Source of the DNA: Chryseobacterium sp. Leaf394
GTDB taxonomy: Bacteria > Bacteroidota > Bacteroidia > Flavobacteriales > Weeksellaceae
Assembly: GCF_001424105.1 (NCBI RefSeq)
Contig: NZ_LMQH01000012.1
Coordinates: 141,285-205,284 of the forward strand
DNA length: 64,000 bases
Direction: 5' to 3'
Shown: positions 1-8,111 of the stretch, piece after piece
Layout of the letters: each line of letters opens with the position of its first letter
Numbering within the stretch: position 1 is the stretch's first letter
The notes under the pieces: generated by a model
What the model was told of the DNA's origin: nothing
The model's input: only the letters and a program-made list of their open reading frames with translations
The model's database searches: none
Position numbers and translations under genes: made by a program

Positions 1-765
1 AAAATTTAAACTGTCATATGCTTTTACAAGTTTAATATCTGAAATTCTGTTTTTTACTTCGGTATTTTTCAGCATTGTAGAAACACTCGCAACAGATTCT
101 TTTACTTTTTTCAGATAAACTTCATTGGTTTCAACATCATTATTTAAAACCGGATTTTCGATATGATGAATTGTGATATTTTCGGATTTCAAATCCATGG
201 CAAAAAGCAGGTCTTCATAACCGTAATTGCTGTAGGAAATATTGAAAGGAATTTTGTCTAAAACTTTCTTTCTGATTACAAAATTATTGGTCTGAAAACT
301 TAAATAAGGATGATGTTTTCTTGCTTCCACAGAGAGATTTTCCCTTTCAACAGCAAATTTCCAACGTAAAAGATGTTTCTGATCAGGGATTTCAACGGGA
401 ACTTTTCTTCCGCCGTAAATAGTATCTGCGAGAGGATTTTTTAAAAGAAAATTTAGAAAGTTTTCGAGAAAGTTTTCCTGAATTAATTTCCCGTCACAGT
501 CTAAAAAAAGAAGATATTCTCCCTGAGCATAATTCAAAAAAAGATTCCTGATTTTTGATCTTCCCACATTTTCATCAAGTGAAACAAACACACTTACAAC
601 ATTTTGAATTTCAGAGTTTAAACTAAAAAATTGCCTGTCAGAAAAATCATCAATTAAAATAATTTCGGCAGAGAGGCTTTGGCTTTCGATTTCTTTTTTC
701 AGTTCGTAAACCAATTCACGGACATCAAAATTATAAACAGGAATACAGACCGAAAGTTTTATCAT
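1..765 (-). CDS. Family 2 glycosyltransferase (3' part beyond window edge)
   Basis: An open frame of 255 codons runs from an ATG at 763-765 to the left edge with no stop, so the C-terminus is missing. The N-terminus MIKLSVCIPVYN is the classic start of a GT-A fold family 2 glycosyltransferase. An IDDFSD segment and a later LFLDCDGK segment (DxD-like metal and nucleotide-sugar site, about residue 90) follow, and GYEDLLFAMDL further on resembles the ED catalytic-base motif. It should transfer a sugar from a nucleotide-sugar donor at the cytoplasmic membrane, for surface polysaccharide or lipid A/O-antigen assembly; the acceptor cannot be read. It starts 5 bp after the GT9 gene and is probably co-transcribed with it. 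Family assignment is firm, substrate is unknown. Confidence 0.85.
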   Translation of the reverse strand, partial: MIKLSVCIPVYNFDVRELVYELKKEIESQSLSAEIILIDDFSDRQFFSLNSEIQNVVSVFVSLDENVGRSKIRNLFLNYAQGEYLLFLDCDGKLIQENFLENFLNFLLKNPLADTIYGGRKVPVEIPDQKHLLRWKFAVERENLSVEARKHHPYLSFQTNNFVIRKKVLDKIPFNISYSNYGYEDLLFAMDLKSENITIHHIENPVLNNDVETNEVYLKKVKESVASVSTMLKNTEVKNRISDIKLVKAYDSLNF

Positions 766-770
766 TATTT

Positions 771-1736
771 TTAAATCTTTTCCACAATCCGCATTACTTT
801 GAGCTCCTCCAAACAAGCCCAATCGCCGCGGTAGCATTGTTTATCACCAAAAACAGAACACGGGCGGCAAGATAAATCTGAAACACGAACTACATCATTT
901 TCCCTCTGCCCGAAGCCTAAAAAGCCAGCTAAAGGGTCTGTAGATCCCCAAACTGAAACGCATCTTGTTCCGACAACGCTTGCCAAATGCATATTGGCAG
1001 AATCCATTGAAATCATTAATTCAAGTTCTGATATCTTTTTTAATTCTTCAGAAAGACTGAGTTTTCCGGCAAGACTTTCGGTGTTTGGGATTTGACTTTC
1101 CCATGTCTGTAATGTTTCAGTTTCTTTGGAACCACCTCCAAAAAAGTAAATTTTATGCTTTTGGGCAAGAATTTTCACGAGCTCAAAAGATTTCTCAAGC
1201 GGCATCATTTTTCCTTTGTGCTGGGCAAAAGGAGCAAATCCTATCCCCGATTTTGCTTTGGAAGAAGGTCTCAACTGATGCGAAAGCTCCACCTTGAAAC
1301 CCATAGACCTGAAAACATCCGCATATCTTTCAATTGTTAATTTTAATTGCTTTTTATTAAGATTCCAGACATCTGTAAGCTGTTCTTTTTCTTCTTTTCC
1401 CTTATTTATTTTAAAAACTTTCAGCCTGCGCCTTTTATATATTTTGTCAAGGATCTTTGTACGGATGACATCATGCAGATTGGCAATAAAGTCTGGCTGA
1501 AACTCTCGCTGAAGTTCATTCGCCAAACGTCTCAGCCCAAAAAAACCTTTGTAATCATCAAGGTTTACCCCTTTGAATTTAACATTCTGAATATCAGAAA
1601 ACAAACTCTCAAAATTACTTCGGGAAACCATTACAATTTCAACATCAGGATTCTGCTCAAGAAATTCCCTGAATACAGGAACCGTCATGGCAACATCTCC
1701 AAATGCGGAAAAGCGGTATGCTAAAATTCTGGTCAC
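771..1736 (-). CDS. Glycosyltransferase family 9 (heptosyltransferase-like)
   Basis: 321 aa from a GTG start that lies only 2 nt after the sufE stop. The N-terminus ILAYRFSAFGDVAMTVPV is the GT9 signature (RxxxxGD plus first Rossmann strand). The C-terminal half carries GIGFAPFAQHKGKMMP, the donor-site glycine strand FFGGGSKE, the SMDSANMHLA motif (D/SxxxMHxA, usual in ADP-heptose:LPS heptosyltransferases) and VWGSTDP. The family moves heptose or a similar sugar onto the LPS core at the inner membrane face. Bacteroidota members often act on other sugars, so heptose specificity is not claimed. Neighbouring GT2 and GT4 genes support a role in surface glycan synthesis. Confidence 0.88.
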   Translation of the reverse strand: MTRILAYRFSAFGDVAMTVPVFREFLEQNPDVEIVMVSRSNFESLFSDIQNVKFKGVNLDDYKGFFGLRRLANELQREFQPDFIANLHDVIRTKILDKIYKRRRLKVFKINKGKEEKEQLTDVWNLNKKQLKLTIERYADVFRSMGFKVELSHQLRPSSKAKSGIGFAPFAQHKGKMMPLEKSFELVKILAQKHKIYFFGGGSKETETLQTWESQIPNTESLAGKLSLSEELKKISELELMISMDSANMHLASVVGTRCVSVWGSTDPLAGFLGFGQRENDVVRVSDLSCRPCSVFGDKQCYRGDWACLEELKVMRIVEKI

Positions 1737-1738
1737 GA

Positions 1739-2158
1739 CTAAGATTTCAACTGATAAGCTACTGCGTAAAATTTAATCTGTTTGGTCATTGCCATCAAAC
1801 CATTGGCTCTGGATGGCGAAAGAAATTCCTGCAGACCGATCTCTGAAATAAATTCAAAATCTGAATCTAAAATTTCCTTTGTGGAATGGCCACTGTAAAT
1901 ACTCACTAAAAGTGATACAATTCCTTTTGGCAAAATACCGTCTGAATCTGCATTGAAGAACAGCTTTCCATCTTTAAATTCTGCATCAATCCACACTTTG
2001 CTCTGGCAGCCCTTTATCAGATTGTCATCGGTTTTTTTATCTTCTGCAAGCCCTTTCAGTTCTTTTCCGAGATCGATGATATATTCATATTTTTGCTCCC
2101 AATCGTCGAGAAAAGCAAATTCATCAATGATTTCCTGCTGTTTTTCTTTAATGGTCAT
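1739..2158 (-). CDS. sufE: SufE-type cysteine desulfuration protein
   Basis: About 139 aa. SufE accepts persulfide sulfur from SufS on one cysteine and passes it to the SUF scaffold for Fe-S cluster assembly in the cytoplasm. The conserved segment LIKGCQSKVW contains that cysteine, and the C-terminal LSPSRANGLMAM block is typical. The start MTIKEKQQ is preferred over an in-frame ATG seven codons upstream at 2179, because a perfect -7 promoter box (TATCTTTG, minus strand, 2177-2184) overlaps that upstream ATG. The gene is therefore probably the first of a transcript continuing into the GT9 and GT2 genes. No other suf gene is in the window; the glycan-gene setting looks coincidental. Confidence 0.92.
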   Translation of the reverse strand: MTIKEKQQEIIDEFAFLDDWEQKYEYIIDLGKELKGLAEDKKTDDNLIKGCQSKVWIDAEFKDGKLFFNADSDGILPKGIVSLLVSIYSGHSTKEILDSDFEFISEIGLQEFLSPSRANGLMAMTKQIKFYAVAYQLKS

Positions 2159-2176
2159 TTCTATACTTTCTTTGTG

Positions 2177-2184
2177 CAAAGATA
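2177..2184 (-). promoter_or_regulatory. Bacteroidota -7 promoter box before sufE
   Basis: TATCTTTG matches the flavobacterial TAnnTTTG consensus exactly, 18 bp before the preferred sufE ATG. No TTG is seen at the expected -33 spacing. It argues for the shorter SufE start and for independent transcription of sufE-GT9-GT2. Confidence 0.5.
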
Positions 2185-2202
2185 GCTAATTTTGTAAATC
2201 GC

Positions 2203-3297
2203 TTACTGAGCTGCTTTCTGAAATAGTTCTAAAATCTTTTCTTCTTCATTTTCCCAACAGAAAACTTCGGAAGCCCGCTCAAGTTCTTCTGCATAAGCCT
2301 CTCTTCCCCGTTTAAGGATTCTGTTCAGTGCCGCTGCTATAGTTTCGGGGTTGTGATCGGTTACCATTTCTCCGATATCAAACTTTTCTTTAATGCGCTT
2401 CATTTCAGGGAAATTTATCATCACCAAAGGCACTCTGGACTGGATATAATCACAAACTTTATTGGGAAGCGAGTAGTAATAGCTCACGCCATTATTCTCT
2501 TCAAGACTGAATCCTACATCAGCTGTTTTTGTTACCTCTCTCAGGTTTTCTGGCTTCAGTTTGCCCAGAAATACCACTCTTTCCTGTAAATTCTGCTGAA
2601 TAACCAAATCTTCATATTTTTTTTTCAGTGGACCGTCTCCGGCAATTTTCAGAACCGCATCTTTGATTGAATGCATTGCTAAAATTACTTTTTCAATACC
2701 TCTAGACTGATTGATGACGCCTTGATAAAGTATGATTTTAGGATTATTATCCGGTATGCCGGGTCTCGAAACTATTTTTCTCGGTATATTTCTTACTACC
2801 ACCGCATTTACTTTATACTTTTCATAAAACCATTCTGCATAACTTTGGCTCTCTGTCATCATCAATTTGATTTTCGGAACCAGACTTCCTTCTAAAAGCC
2901 TCCAGATCTTCTGAGACAATTTATTTTGGATTGCCGGCATTTCGGTAAAAATCTCATGACTGTCAAAAACCAGCGGAATATTCAACTTTCGGGCAATAAG
3001 AAAACTTGGCAGTAAGGCATCAATATCATTGGCATGAAGAATAGTATTTTTGTCTGCCTTTTTCTTCAGTTCTTTGTATAATTTCCAGTTAAATTCAAAA
3101 TAAGCTGTTTTTAAACTCTTTGATTTTAATTCAATTCTGGAAAATGGATATGGCCTCTCCATTTTTTCGTTTCCGCCCCAGTCATTTCCTATAAGCTCAA
3201 TAGAATACCCACTATCATACAGTGTTTTACACACTTTTTCAATACGCTGGTCTGTATACAAATTACTGAAGGCAGAAGTAATTATTTTTTTCTTCAT
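2203..3297 (-). CDS. Glycosyltransferase family 4 (group 1)
   Basis: 364 aa from the ATG at 3295-3297, which overlaps the stop of the upstream small membrane protein (TAATG). The longer open frame upstream reads into that gene out of frame and is rejected. Visible features are an N-terminal Rossmann strand KKIITSAFSN, HANDIDALLPSF, DSHEIF, and the GT-B donor region with IILYQGVINQSRGIE, KIAGDGPLKKKYE, VVFLGKL and the ENNGVSYYYSLPNKVCDY stretch corresponding to the EX7E sugar-nucleotide site. The family transfers sugars from nucleotide donors in capsule, EPS or LPS synthesis at the cytoplasmic membrane. Specific substrate not inferable. Confidence 0.9.
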   Translation of the reverse strand: MKKKIITSAFSNLYTDQRIEKVCKTLYDSGYSIELIGNDWGGNEKMERPYPFSRIELKSKSLKTAYFEFNWKLYKELKKKADKNTILHANDIDALLPSFLIARKLNIPLVFDSHEIFTEMPAIQNKLSQKIWRLLEGSLVPKIKLMMTESQSYAEWFYEKYKVNAVVVRNIPRKIVSRPGIPDNNPKIILYQGVINQSRGIEKVILAMHSIKDAVLKIAGDGPLKKKYEDLVIQQNLQERVVFLGKLKPENLREVTKTADVGFSLEENNGVSYYYSLPNKVCDYIQSRVPLVMINFPEMKRIKEKFDIGEMVTDHNPETIAAALNRILKRGREAYAEELERASEVFCWENEEEKILELFQKAAQ

Positions 3298-3521
3298 TAA
3301 TCTTTTTTTGTTTTCATCAAATAATAAATCTGCACAAAACACAGAATTGCATTGGGAATAATCACAGGCCAAAGCATTCCGCTGAAGATTCCGTAAGTTA
3401 CAAAACAGATGCAACCCACAAGATTTACAATTCTAATTTTAGTAAGATTTTTAAGCGCAAAGCTCAAAACGATAAAGAATGAAGCGGCATAGCCAATGTA
3501 CGATGCAAGTTCAGGGCTCAT
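3297..3521 (-). CDS. Small three-helix membrane protein (YgjV-like / half-SWEET-like)
   Basis: 74 aa, made almost entirely of three hydrophobic helices (about residues 5-23, 29-48 and 51-69) with a short basic C-terminus KTKKD. The layout and the pattern GYAASFFIVLSFALKNLTKIRIVN resemble the YgjV/Imp family and half-SWEET (SemiSWEET) proteins, which are three-helix units. Its stop overlaps the ATG of the GT4 gene, suggesting translational coupling. A -7 box (TAAGTTTG) lies at 3541-3548, 20 bp upstream of the ATG. Transport of a sugar is possible but not shown. Confidence 0.65.
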   Translation of the reverse strand: MSPELASYIGYAASFFIVLSFALKNLTKIRIVNLVGCICFVTYGIFSGMLWPVIIPNAILCFVQIYYLMKTKKD

Positions 3522-3540
3522 GAGAAAAATTAAAGGGACA

Positions 3541-3574
3541 CAAACTTAGTCATTTTCAATAAGATAAAAAACAA
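3541..3574 (-). promoter_or_regulatory. Candidate promoter for the small membrane protein-GT4 pair
   Basis: On the minus strand TTG (3572-3574) is followed after 23 bp by TAAGTTTG (3541-3548). The -7 element is a perfect TAnnTTTG match; the spacer is at the long end of the range known for flavobacteria. Confidence 0.5.
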
Positions 3575-3672
3575 ATTTCTGCCATAAAGTCACAGATTGT
3601 TTTTTGGTAAAATATTTGTAACTTAGATATTGAATAAATGGCAATGGTGCATTTATTCTAACGAGTTATATT

Positions 3673-6207
3673 ATGGATTACAAGTTTTCACAAGGTTTGA
3701 GCCAGGTGTTCAAACAAAGCAAGAGCGAAGCGAGAAGGCTGAAAAGTGAATTTCTAAATACAGAACATCTCCTTTTAGGGATTTTAAAAACAGAAAACTC
3801 TGCAAAAGAAATCCTTCAAAACCTTAATGCGGATTTAACACAAATCAGAAGAAAAATTGAAACATTAAATGCAGCAGGCATCAATCCTATTTCAGAAGAG
3901 GTTCTCAATATTTCATTTACAAAAATGGCAGATCATGCTGTGAAGCGTGCCGAGCTTGAATGCAGACAGTATAAAAGCAACGAAATCAATACCGTGCATT
4001 TGCTTTTAGGCATTCTTTATAAATATGAAGATCCTACTTCAAATGTTTTGGGAGCACACGAAATTGATTACGAGGGTGTATCTAAAGAATATCAGACAAT
4101 GCTGAAAAATTCGGGACAGGCACCTCAAATGAGTGCTTATGATGACGACGAAGAAAGAGAAGATTTCGAGCAGATGAGAAAGCCGACAGGAAATCTCGGT
4201 TCGGCAAAAAGCAAAACTCCTACTCTCGACAATTTCGGAAGAGATTTGACTTCTTTGGCAAGAGACGGGAAATTAGACCCTGTAATCGGCCGTGAAAAAG
4301 AGATCGAAAGAGTTTCTCAGATTTTATCAAGAAGAAAAAAGAACAATCCTCTTTTAATTGGTGAGCCTGGAGTTGGTAAATCTGCCATCGCAGAAGGTCT
4401 GGCTTTAAGAATTCAGCAGAAAAAAGTTTCAAGAGTATTATACGGAAAGCGTGTAATTACTTTAGATCTAGCAAGCCTCGTTGCCGGGACTAAATACCGT
4501 GGACAGTTTGAGGAGAGAATGAAGGCTATTATGACCGAGCTTGAAAAGAACAGAGATGTCATTTTATTCATCGATGAGCTTCACACGATCGTAGGTGCAG
4601 GTAGTTCTACAGGAAGCTTAGATGCTTCCAATATGTTTAAACCGGCTTTGGCAAGAGGTGAAATTCAATGTATTGGTGCCACAACTCTTGACGAATACCG
4701 TCAGTACATCGAGAAAGACGGTGCACTGGAAAGAAGATTCCAGAAAGTAATGGTAGAACCTACCAATATTGAGGAAACTATTCAGATTTTAAATCAGATT
4801 AAAGACAAATACGAAGAACATCACAATGTAGTCTACACAGACGAGGCAATTCTTGCATGTGTAAACCTTACTTCGAGATATATTACAGACCGTTTTCTAC
4901 CGGACAAAGCAATTGATGCAATGGACGAAGCGGGATCCCGTGTTTATATTAAAAACATGAAGGTTCCTACCGAAATCATCGATTTTGAAAAGAAAATTGA
5001 AGATATCAAAGAGCTGAAACAGAAAGCTGTAAAAGCGCAGGATTATCTTGAAGCCCGAAAACTGAAGGATGAAGAGGAAAGACTCCAGATGGAGCTTAAC
5101 TCCGCTCAGGACCAGTGGGATAAGGATGTAAAGGAGAAAAAGGAAACCGTCTCAGAAGAAAATGTTGCTGAAGTAGTTTCTATGATGAGTGGTGTCCCTG
5201 TAACGAAAGTGGGTAAAAATGAGCTCGACAAATTGGCTCAAATGGATGACCAGCTTAACGGAAAAGTGATCGGTCAGGAAGACGCTGTGAAAAAAGTTGT
5301 GAAAGCAATTCAGAGAAACAGAGCCGGACTGAAAGATCCGAACCGCCCGATTGGTACATTTATCTTCCTTGGAACAACCGGCGTCGGTAAAACTGAGCTG
5401 GCTAAGGTAATGGCAAGAGAACTCTTCGAATCTGACGAATCTCTGATCAGAATCGATATGAGTGAATATATGGAAAAGTTTGCTGTATCAAGACTGGTAG
5501 GTGCGCCTCCGGGATATGTTGGATATGAAGAAGGTGGACAGCTAACTGAAGCTGTGAGAAGAAAGCCTTACTCAGTAGTACTTTTGGATGAGATTGAAAA
5601 AGCTCACCCTGACGTATTCAATATTCTTCTTCAGATTTTGGATGAAGGACACGTTACAGACAGTTTAGGCAGAAAAATCGATTTTAGAAATACGATTATT
5701 ATTCTTACTTCAAACATCGGCACCAGAGATATTAAAGATTTTGGAGATGGTGTAGGCTTCGGAACTAATGCGAAGAAAACAAATACAGATTCAAGAGCGA
5801 GAAGCACCATTGAAAATGCATTGAAAAAGGCATTCTCTCCGGAATTCCTGAACAGAATTGATGATATCGTGATCTTCAACTCACTTGAGAAAGAAGATAT
5901 CAAGAGAATTATCGATCTTGAATTAGGAAAACTTTACGGTAGACTGGAAAAGTTAGGCTACAAAGTTGAATTAACCGCAGAAGCCAAAGATTTCATCTCA
6001 GACAAGGGTTGGGATAAAGATTTTGGTGCAAGACCATTGAAGAGAGCAATCCAGAAATATATTGAAGATTTATTGGCAGAAATGCTTGTAAACAAACAAT
6101 TATCTGAAGGTGAAACTGTAGTTTTAGATTTGAATGAAGAAAAAGACGGATTAGTAGGCAAAACTTCTAAAACAAAAAAACCGGCAGAGAAATCTTCTCA
6201 ATCATAA
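3673..6207 (+). CDS. clpC: ATP-dependent Clp protease ATPase subunit ClpC
   Basis: 844 aa, full length for ClpC. Two N-terminal Clp_N repeats (about 1-145) are followed by an acidic linker, AAA+ domain 1 with Walker A GEPGVGKS at 230-237 and Walker B VILFIDE, a UVR-type coiled middle domain (about 420-485), and AAA+ domain 2 with Walker A GTTGVGKT at 567-574. The tripeptide VGF at 694-696 matches the IGF-type loop that docks hexameric unfoldases onto ClpP, so it should feed ClpP rather than act like ClpB. Role: unfolding and degradation of damaged or tagged cytoplasmic proteins. It stands alone and is followed by a strong terminator. No CtsR site recognised. Confidence 0.96.
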   Translation: MDYKFSQGLSQVFKQSKSEARRLKSEFLNTEHLLLGILKTENSAKEILQNLNADLTQIRRKIETLNAAGINPISEEVLNISFTKMADHAVKRAELECRQYKSNEINTVHLLLGILYKYEDPTSNVLGAHEIDYEGVSKEYQTMLKNSGQAPQMSAYDDDEEREDFEQMRKPTGNLGSAKSKTPTLDNFGRDLTSLARDGKLDPVIGREKEIERVSQILSRRKKNNPLLIGEPGVGKSAIAEGLALRIQQKKVSRVLYGKRVITLDLASLVAGTKYRGQFEERMKAIMTELEKNRDVILFIDELHTIVGAGSSTGSLDASNMFKPALARGEIQCIGATTLDEYRQYIEKDGALERRFQKVMVEPTNIEETIQILNQIKDKYEEHHNVVYTDEAILACVNLTSRYITDRFLPDKAIDAMDEAGSRVYIKNMKVPTEIIDFEKKIEDIKELKQKAVKAQDYLEARKLKDEEERLQMELNSAQDQWDKDVKEKKETVSEENVAEVVSMMSGVPVTKVGKNELDKLAQMDDQLNGKVIGQEDAVKKVVKAIQRNRAGLKDPNRPIGTFIFLGTTGVGKTELAKVMARELFESDESLIRIDMSEYMEKFAVSRLVGAPPGYVGYEEGGQLTEAVRRKPYSVVLLDEIEKAHPDVFNILLQILDEGHVTDSLGRKIDFRNTIIILTSNIGTRDIKDFGDGVGFGTNAKKTNTDSRARSTIENALKKAFSPEFLNRIDDIVIFNSLEKEDIKRIIDLELGKLYGRLEKLGYKVELTAEAKDFISDKGWDKDFGARPLKRAIQKYIEDLLAEMLVNKQLSEGETVVLDLNEEKDGLVGKTSKTKKPAEKSSQS

Positions 6208-6229
6208 GATCATATTCTATATATCACAG

Positions 6230-6267
6230 AAATCCGGCTCGCAAAAATTTGCGGGTCGGATTTTTTT
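6230..6267 (+). terminator. Rho-independent terminator of clpC
   Basis: Long hairpin in which AAATCCGGCTCGCAAA pairs with TTTGCGGGTCGGATTT, followed by a T run, starting 23 bp after the clpC stop. Confidence 0.85.
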
Positions 6268-6382
6268 AGTATTGAAAAGTTTCCAGTCTGAAGGCGACGC
6301 AGACATTTCAGCAAGACACAACATCCTGCGCCAACCAATCAAATTTTTCGTACTTTTATACGTTTTTAAGCTTTTCACAGTA

Positions 6383-7327
6383 ATGAATATTTCAATCTTA
6401 GGATTCGGTTTTATGGGTAAAAAACATAAGGCTGTTTTAGAACAAATTCCAGATATTAAAGTTAACGCAATAATAGATTGGCATCCAGCTGAACAACCAG
6501 GATTTTTCTCGCTGGAGCAATTTCTGAAGACTAAGCATGACACAGATCTGGTTGTCATTGCAACACCAAACCACCTTCATTTCAAGCATGCACAGGAGCT
6601 TTTAGAGCAAGGTTATAATATTCTTATAGAAAAACCGTTTGTTTTTAATACAGACCAGGCACGTGTACTTCAGGAAATATCTCATAAAAAAGGAAATCAG
6701 GTCTTTGTAGTAATGCAAAACCGCTTTTCGTCTGTTACCAAATTTTTAAGTGAATTGGTGTCAGATGATAAACTGGGCAAAGTTTACAACATTCAGTTTA
6801 ATGCATTTTGGAACCGCGGAGAAAATTATTATAAAAAAGACTCATGGAAAGGAGGAAAGAATACAGATGGCGGAATTTTATACACGCAATTCTCACATTT
6901 AATCGATCTTTTATGTCATGTTTTTAATGACGAATTTGAAATTCTCTTCAAAGATCTCAGCTCATTCAGAAACTTTAATATTTCAGAAATTGAAGACACT
7001 GCAATTTTGGTTTTACAGGGAAAAAGCGGCACCAAAGTCAACATTAATTTCACTACGGCAGTATTTGAAAAAAACCAGGAAACCTCTCTGAATATTATTG
7101 CCGAAAAAGGTACTCTGAAAATCTCCGGACAATACTTTAATGAAGTTTCGTTTCAGCATATAGAAAACTGTCCGGACGAATTTAAAATCCCATCAACATC
7201 TAACGAGGACAACCTGAAAGAAATGTATCTGGAAATTTTCAAATCTTTAAATAGAGAAAAAAACAACGCCACTCTTTTGCAGGACGGCATCGGCCTTGTG
7301 AAAATTCTGGAAAATATTTATTCCTGA
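6383..7327 (+). CDS. Gfo/Idh/MocA family oxidoreductase
   Basis: 314 aa from the ATG at 6383. The open frame extends 37 codons further upstream, but the Rossmann strand starts right after this ATG (MNISILGFGFMGKKH), so the longer start is rejected. Motifs are the NAD(P)-binding GFGFMG, VVIATPNHLHF, the family EKPF motif, and a C-terminal alpha/beta domain with WKGGKNTDGGILYTQFSHLIDLL carrying the His of the active site. Members oxidise or reduce sugars and nucleotide sugars with NAD(P). A glycan role as in WlbA-type enzymes is possible given the glycosyltransferases 3-6 kb away, but the substrate is not readable. Confidence 0.85.
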   Translation: MNISILGFGFMGKKHKAVLEQIPDIKVNAIIDWHPAEQPGFFSLEQFLKTKHDTDLVVIATPNHLHFKHAQELLEQGYNILIEKPFVFNTDQARVLQEISHKKGNQVFVVMQNRFSSVTKFLSELVSDDKLGKVYNIQFNAFWNRGENYYKKDSWKGGKNTDGGILYTQFSHLIDLLCHVFNDEFEILFKDLSSFRNFNISEIEDTAILVLQGKSGTKVNINFTTAVFEKNQETSLNIIAEKGTLKISGQYFNEVSFQHIENCPDEFKIPSTSNEDNLKEMYLEIFKSLNREKNNATLLQDGIGLVKILENIYS

Positions 7328-7375
7328 TAGAATTAATCTAATACTCTAACTGCAACAAGACTTAATGAAAATTCC

Positions 7376-7383
7376 TATTTTTG
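7376..7383 (+). promoter_or_regulatory. -7 promoter box before the two-component operon
   Basis: TATTTTTG, an exact TAnnTTTG match, 16 bp before the response-regulator ATG. No TTG at the usual upstream spacing. Confidence 0.5.
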
Positions 7384-7399
7384 TGAAACAGGAACCTCT

Positions 7400-8107
7400 A
7401 TGAAAAAAATAATTCTGATTGAAGACGAAACCAGCGTAGTTTCTTTCATTAAAAAAGGACTTCAGGAAAACGGATACGAAATTTCAGTGGCTTTTGACGG
7501 CGTCACCGGGGCTAAACTCGTGAAAGAAAACGATTTCGATCTGGTGATTTTAGACATCATGCTTCCCGAAATGAACGGGTTGGAAGTATGCAAAGAGATC
7601 AGAAAAACAAATAATCATGTTCCGATCTTATTTTTAACGGCACTGGGAACTTCTGAAAACATCGTTCTCGGTCTTGAAAGCGGAGGCGACGATTATCTGG
7701 TCAAACCTTTTAAGTTTATAGAGCTTGTTGCCAGAATAAAATCTCTGTTGAGACGAAGCAACGGCAGCTCATCATCCGATTCAGATGACGACGATGTTCA
7801 AAGCGGACATATTTACCAGTTTTCAGATCTAAGTCTGAATGATTATACTAAAAAAGTAGTGCGGGCAGGAGAAGAAGTTACGCTTACTTCCACGGAATTT
7901 AAATTGCTTTATTATTTCCTGAATAATCCCGAAAAAGTAATTTCCCGTGCAGAAATTCTGGACGCAGTTTGGGGAGTAAATTACGAAATGGGAACCAATG
8001 TTGTGGATGTTTACGTAAATTATCTCCGAAAAAAAGTAGACACTCACGAAGACAACAAACTGATTCATACCGTAATCGGAATGGGATATGTATTAAAAAA
8101 GGCTTAA
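7400..8107 (+). CDS. OmpR/PhoB-family response regulator
   Basis: 235 aa. The receiver domain (about 1-120) shows the acidic pair E8-D9, phosphoacceptor D52 in VILDIMLPEMNG, the switch Thr in LFLTALG and the conserved Lys in LVKPFKF. A serine/aspartate-rich linker with four consecutive aspartates joins it to an OmpR-type winged-helix domain (about 140-233; VTLTSTEFKLLYYFLNNP, YVNYLRKKVD, GMGYVLKK). It should bind DNA when phosphorylated by the kinase encoded 4 nt downstream. The following USP-like and YoaK-like genes are possible targets; this is inference. Confidence 0.93.
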   Translation: MKKIILIEDETSVVSFIKKGLQENGYEISVAFDGVTGAKLVKENDFDLVILDIMLPEMNGLEVCKEIRKTNNHVPILFLTALGTSENIVLGLESGGDDYLVKPFKFIELVARIKSLLRRSNGSSSSDSDDDDVQSGHIYQFSDLSLNDYTKKVVRAGEEVTLTSTEFKLLYYFLNNPEKVISRAEILDAVWGVNYEMGTNVVDVYVNYLRKKVDTHEDNKLIHTVIGMGYVLKKA

Positions 8108-8111
8108 AAAA

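Noticed and set aside
3597..3618. clpC promoter (TTG and AATATTTG)
   Set aside because: The -7 box is off by one base and the only TTG upstream is 11 bp away, too close for the consensus spacing.
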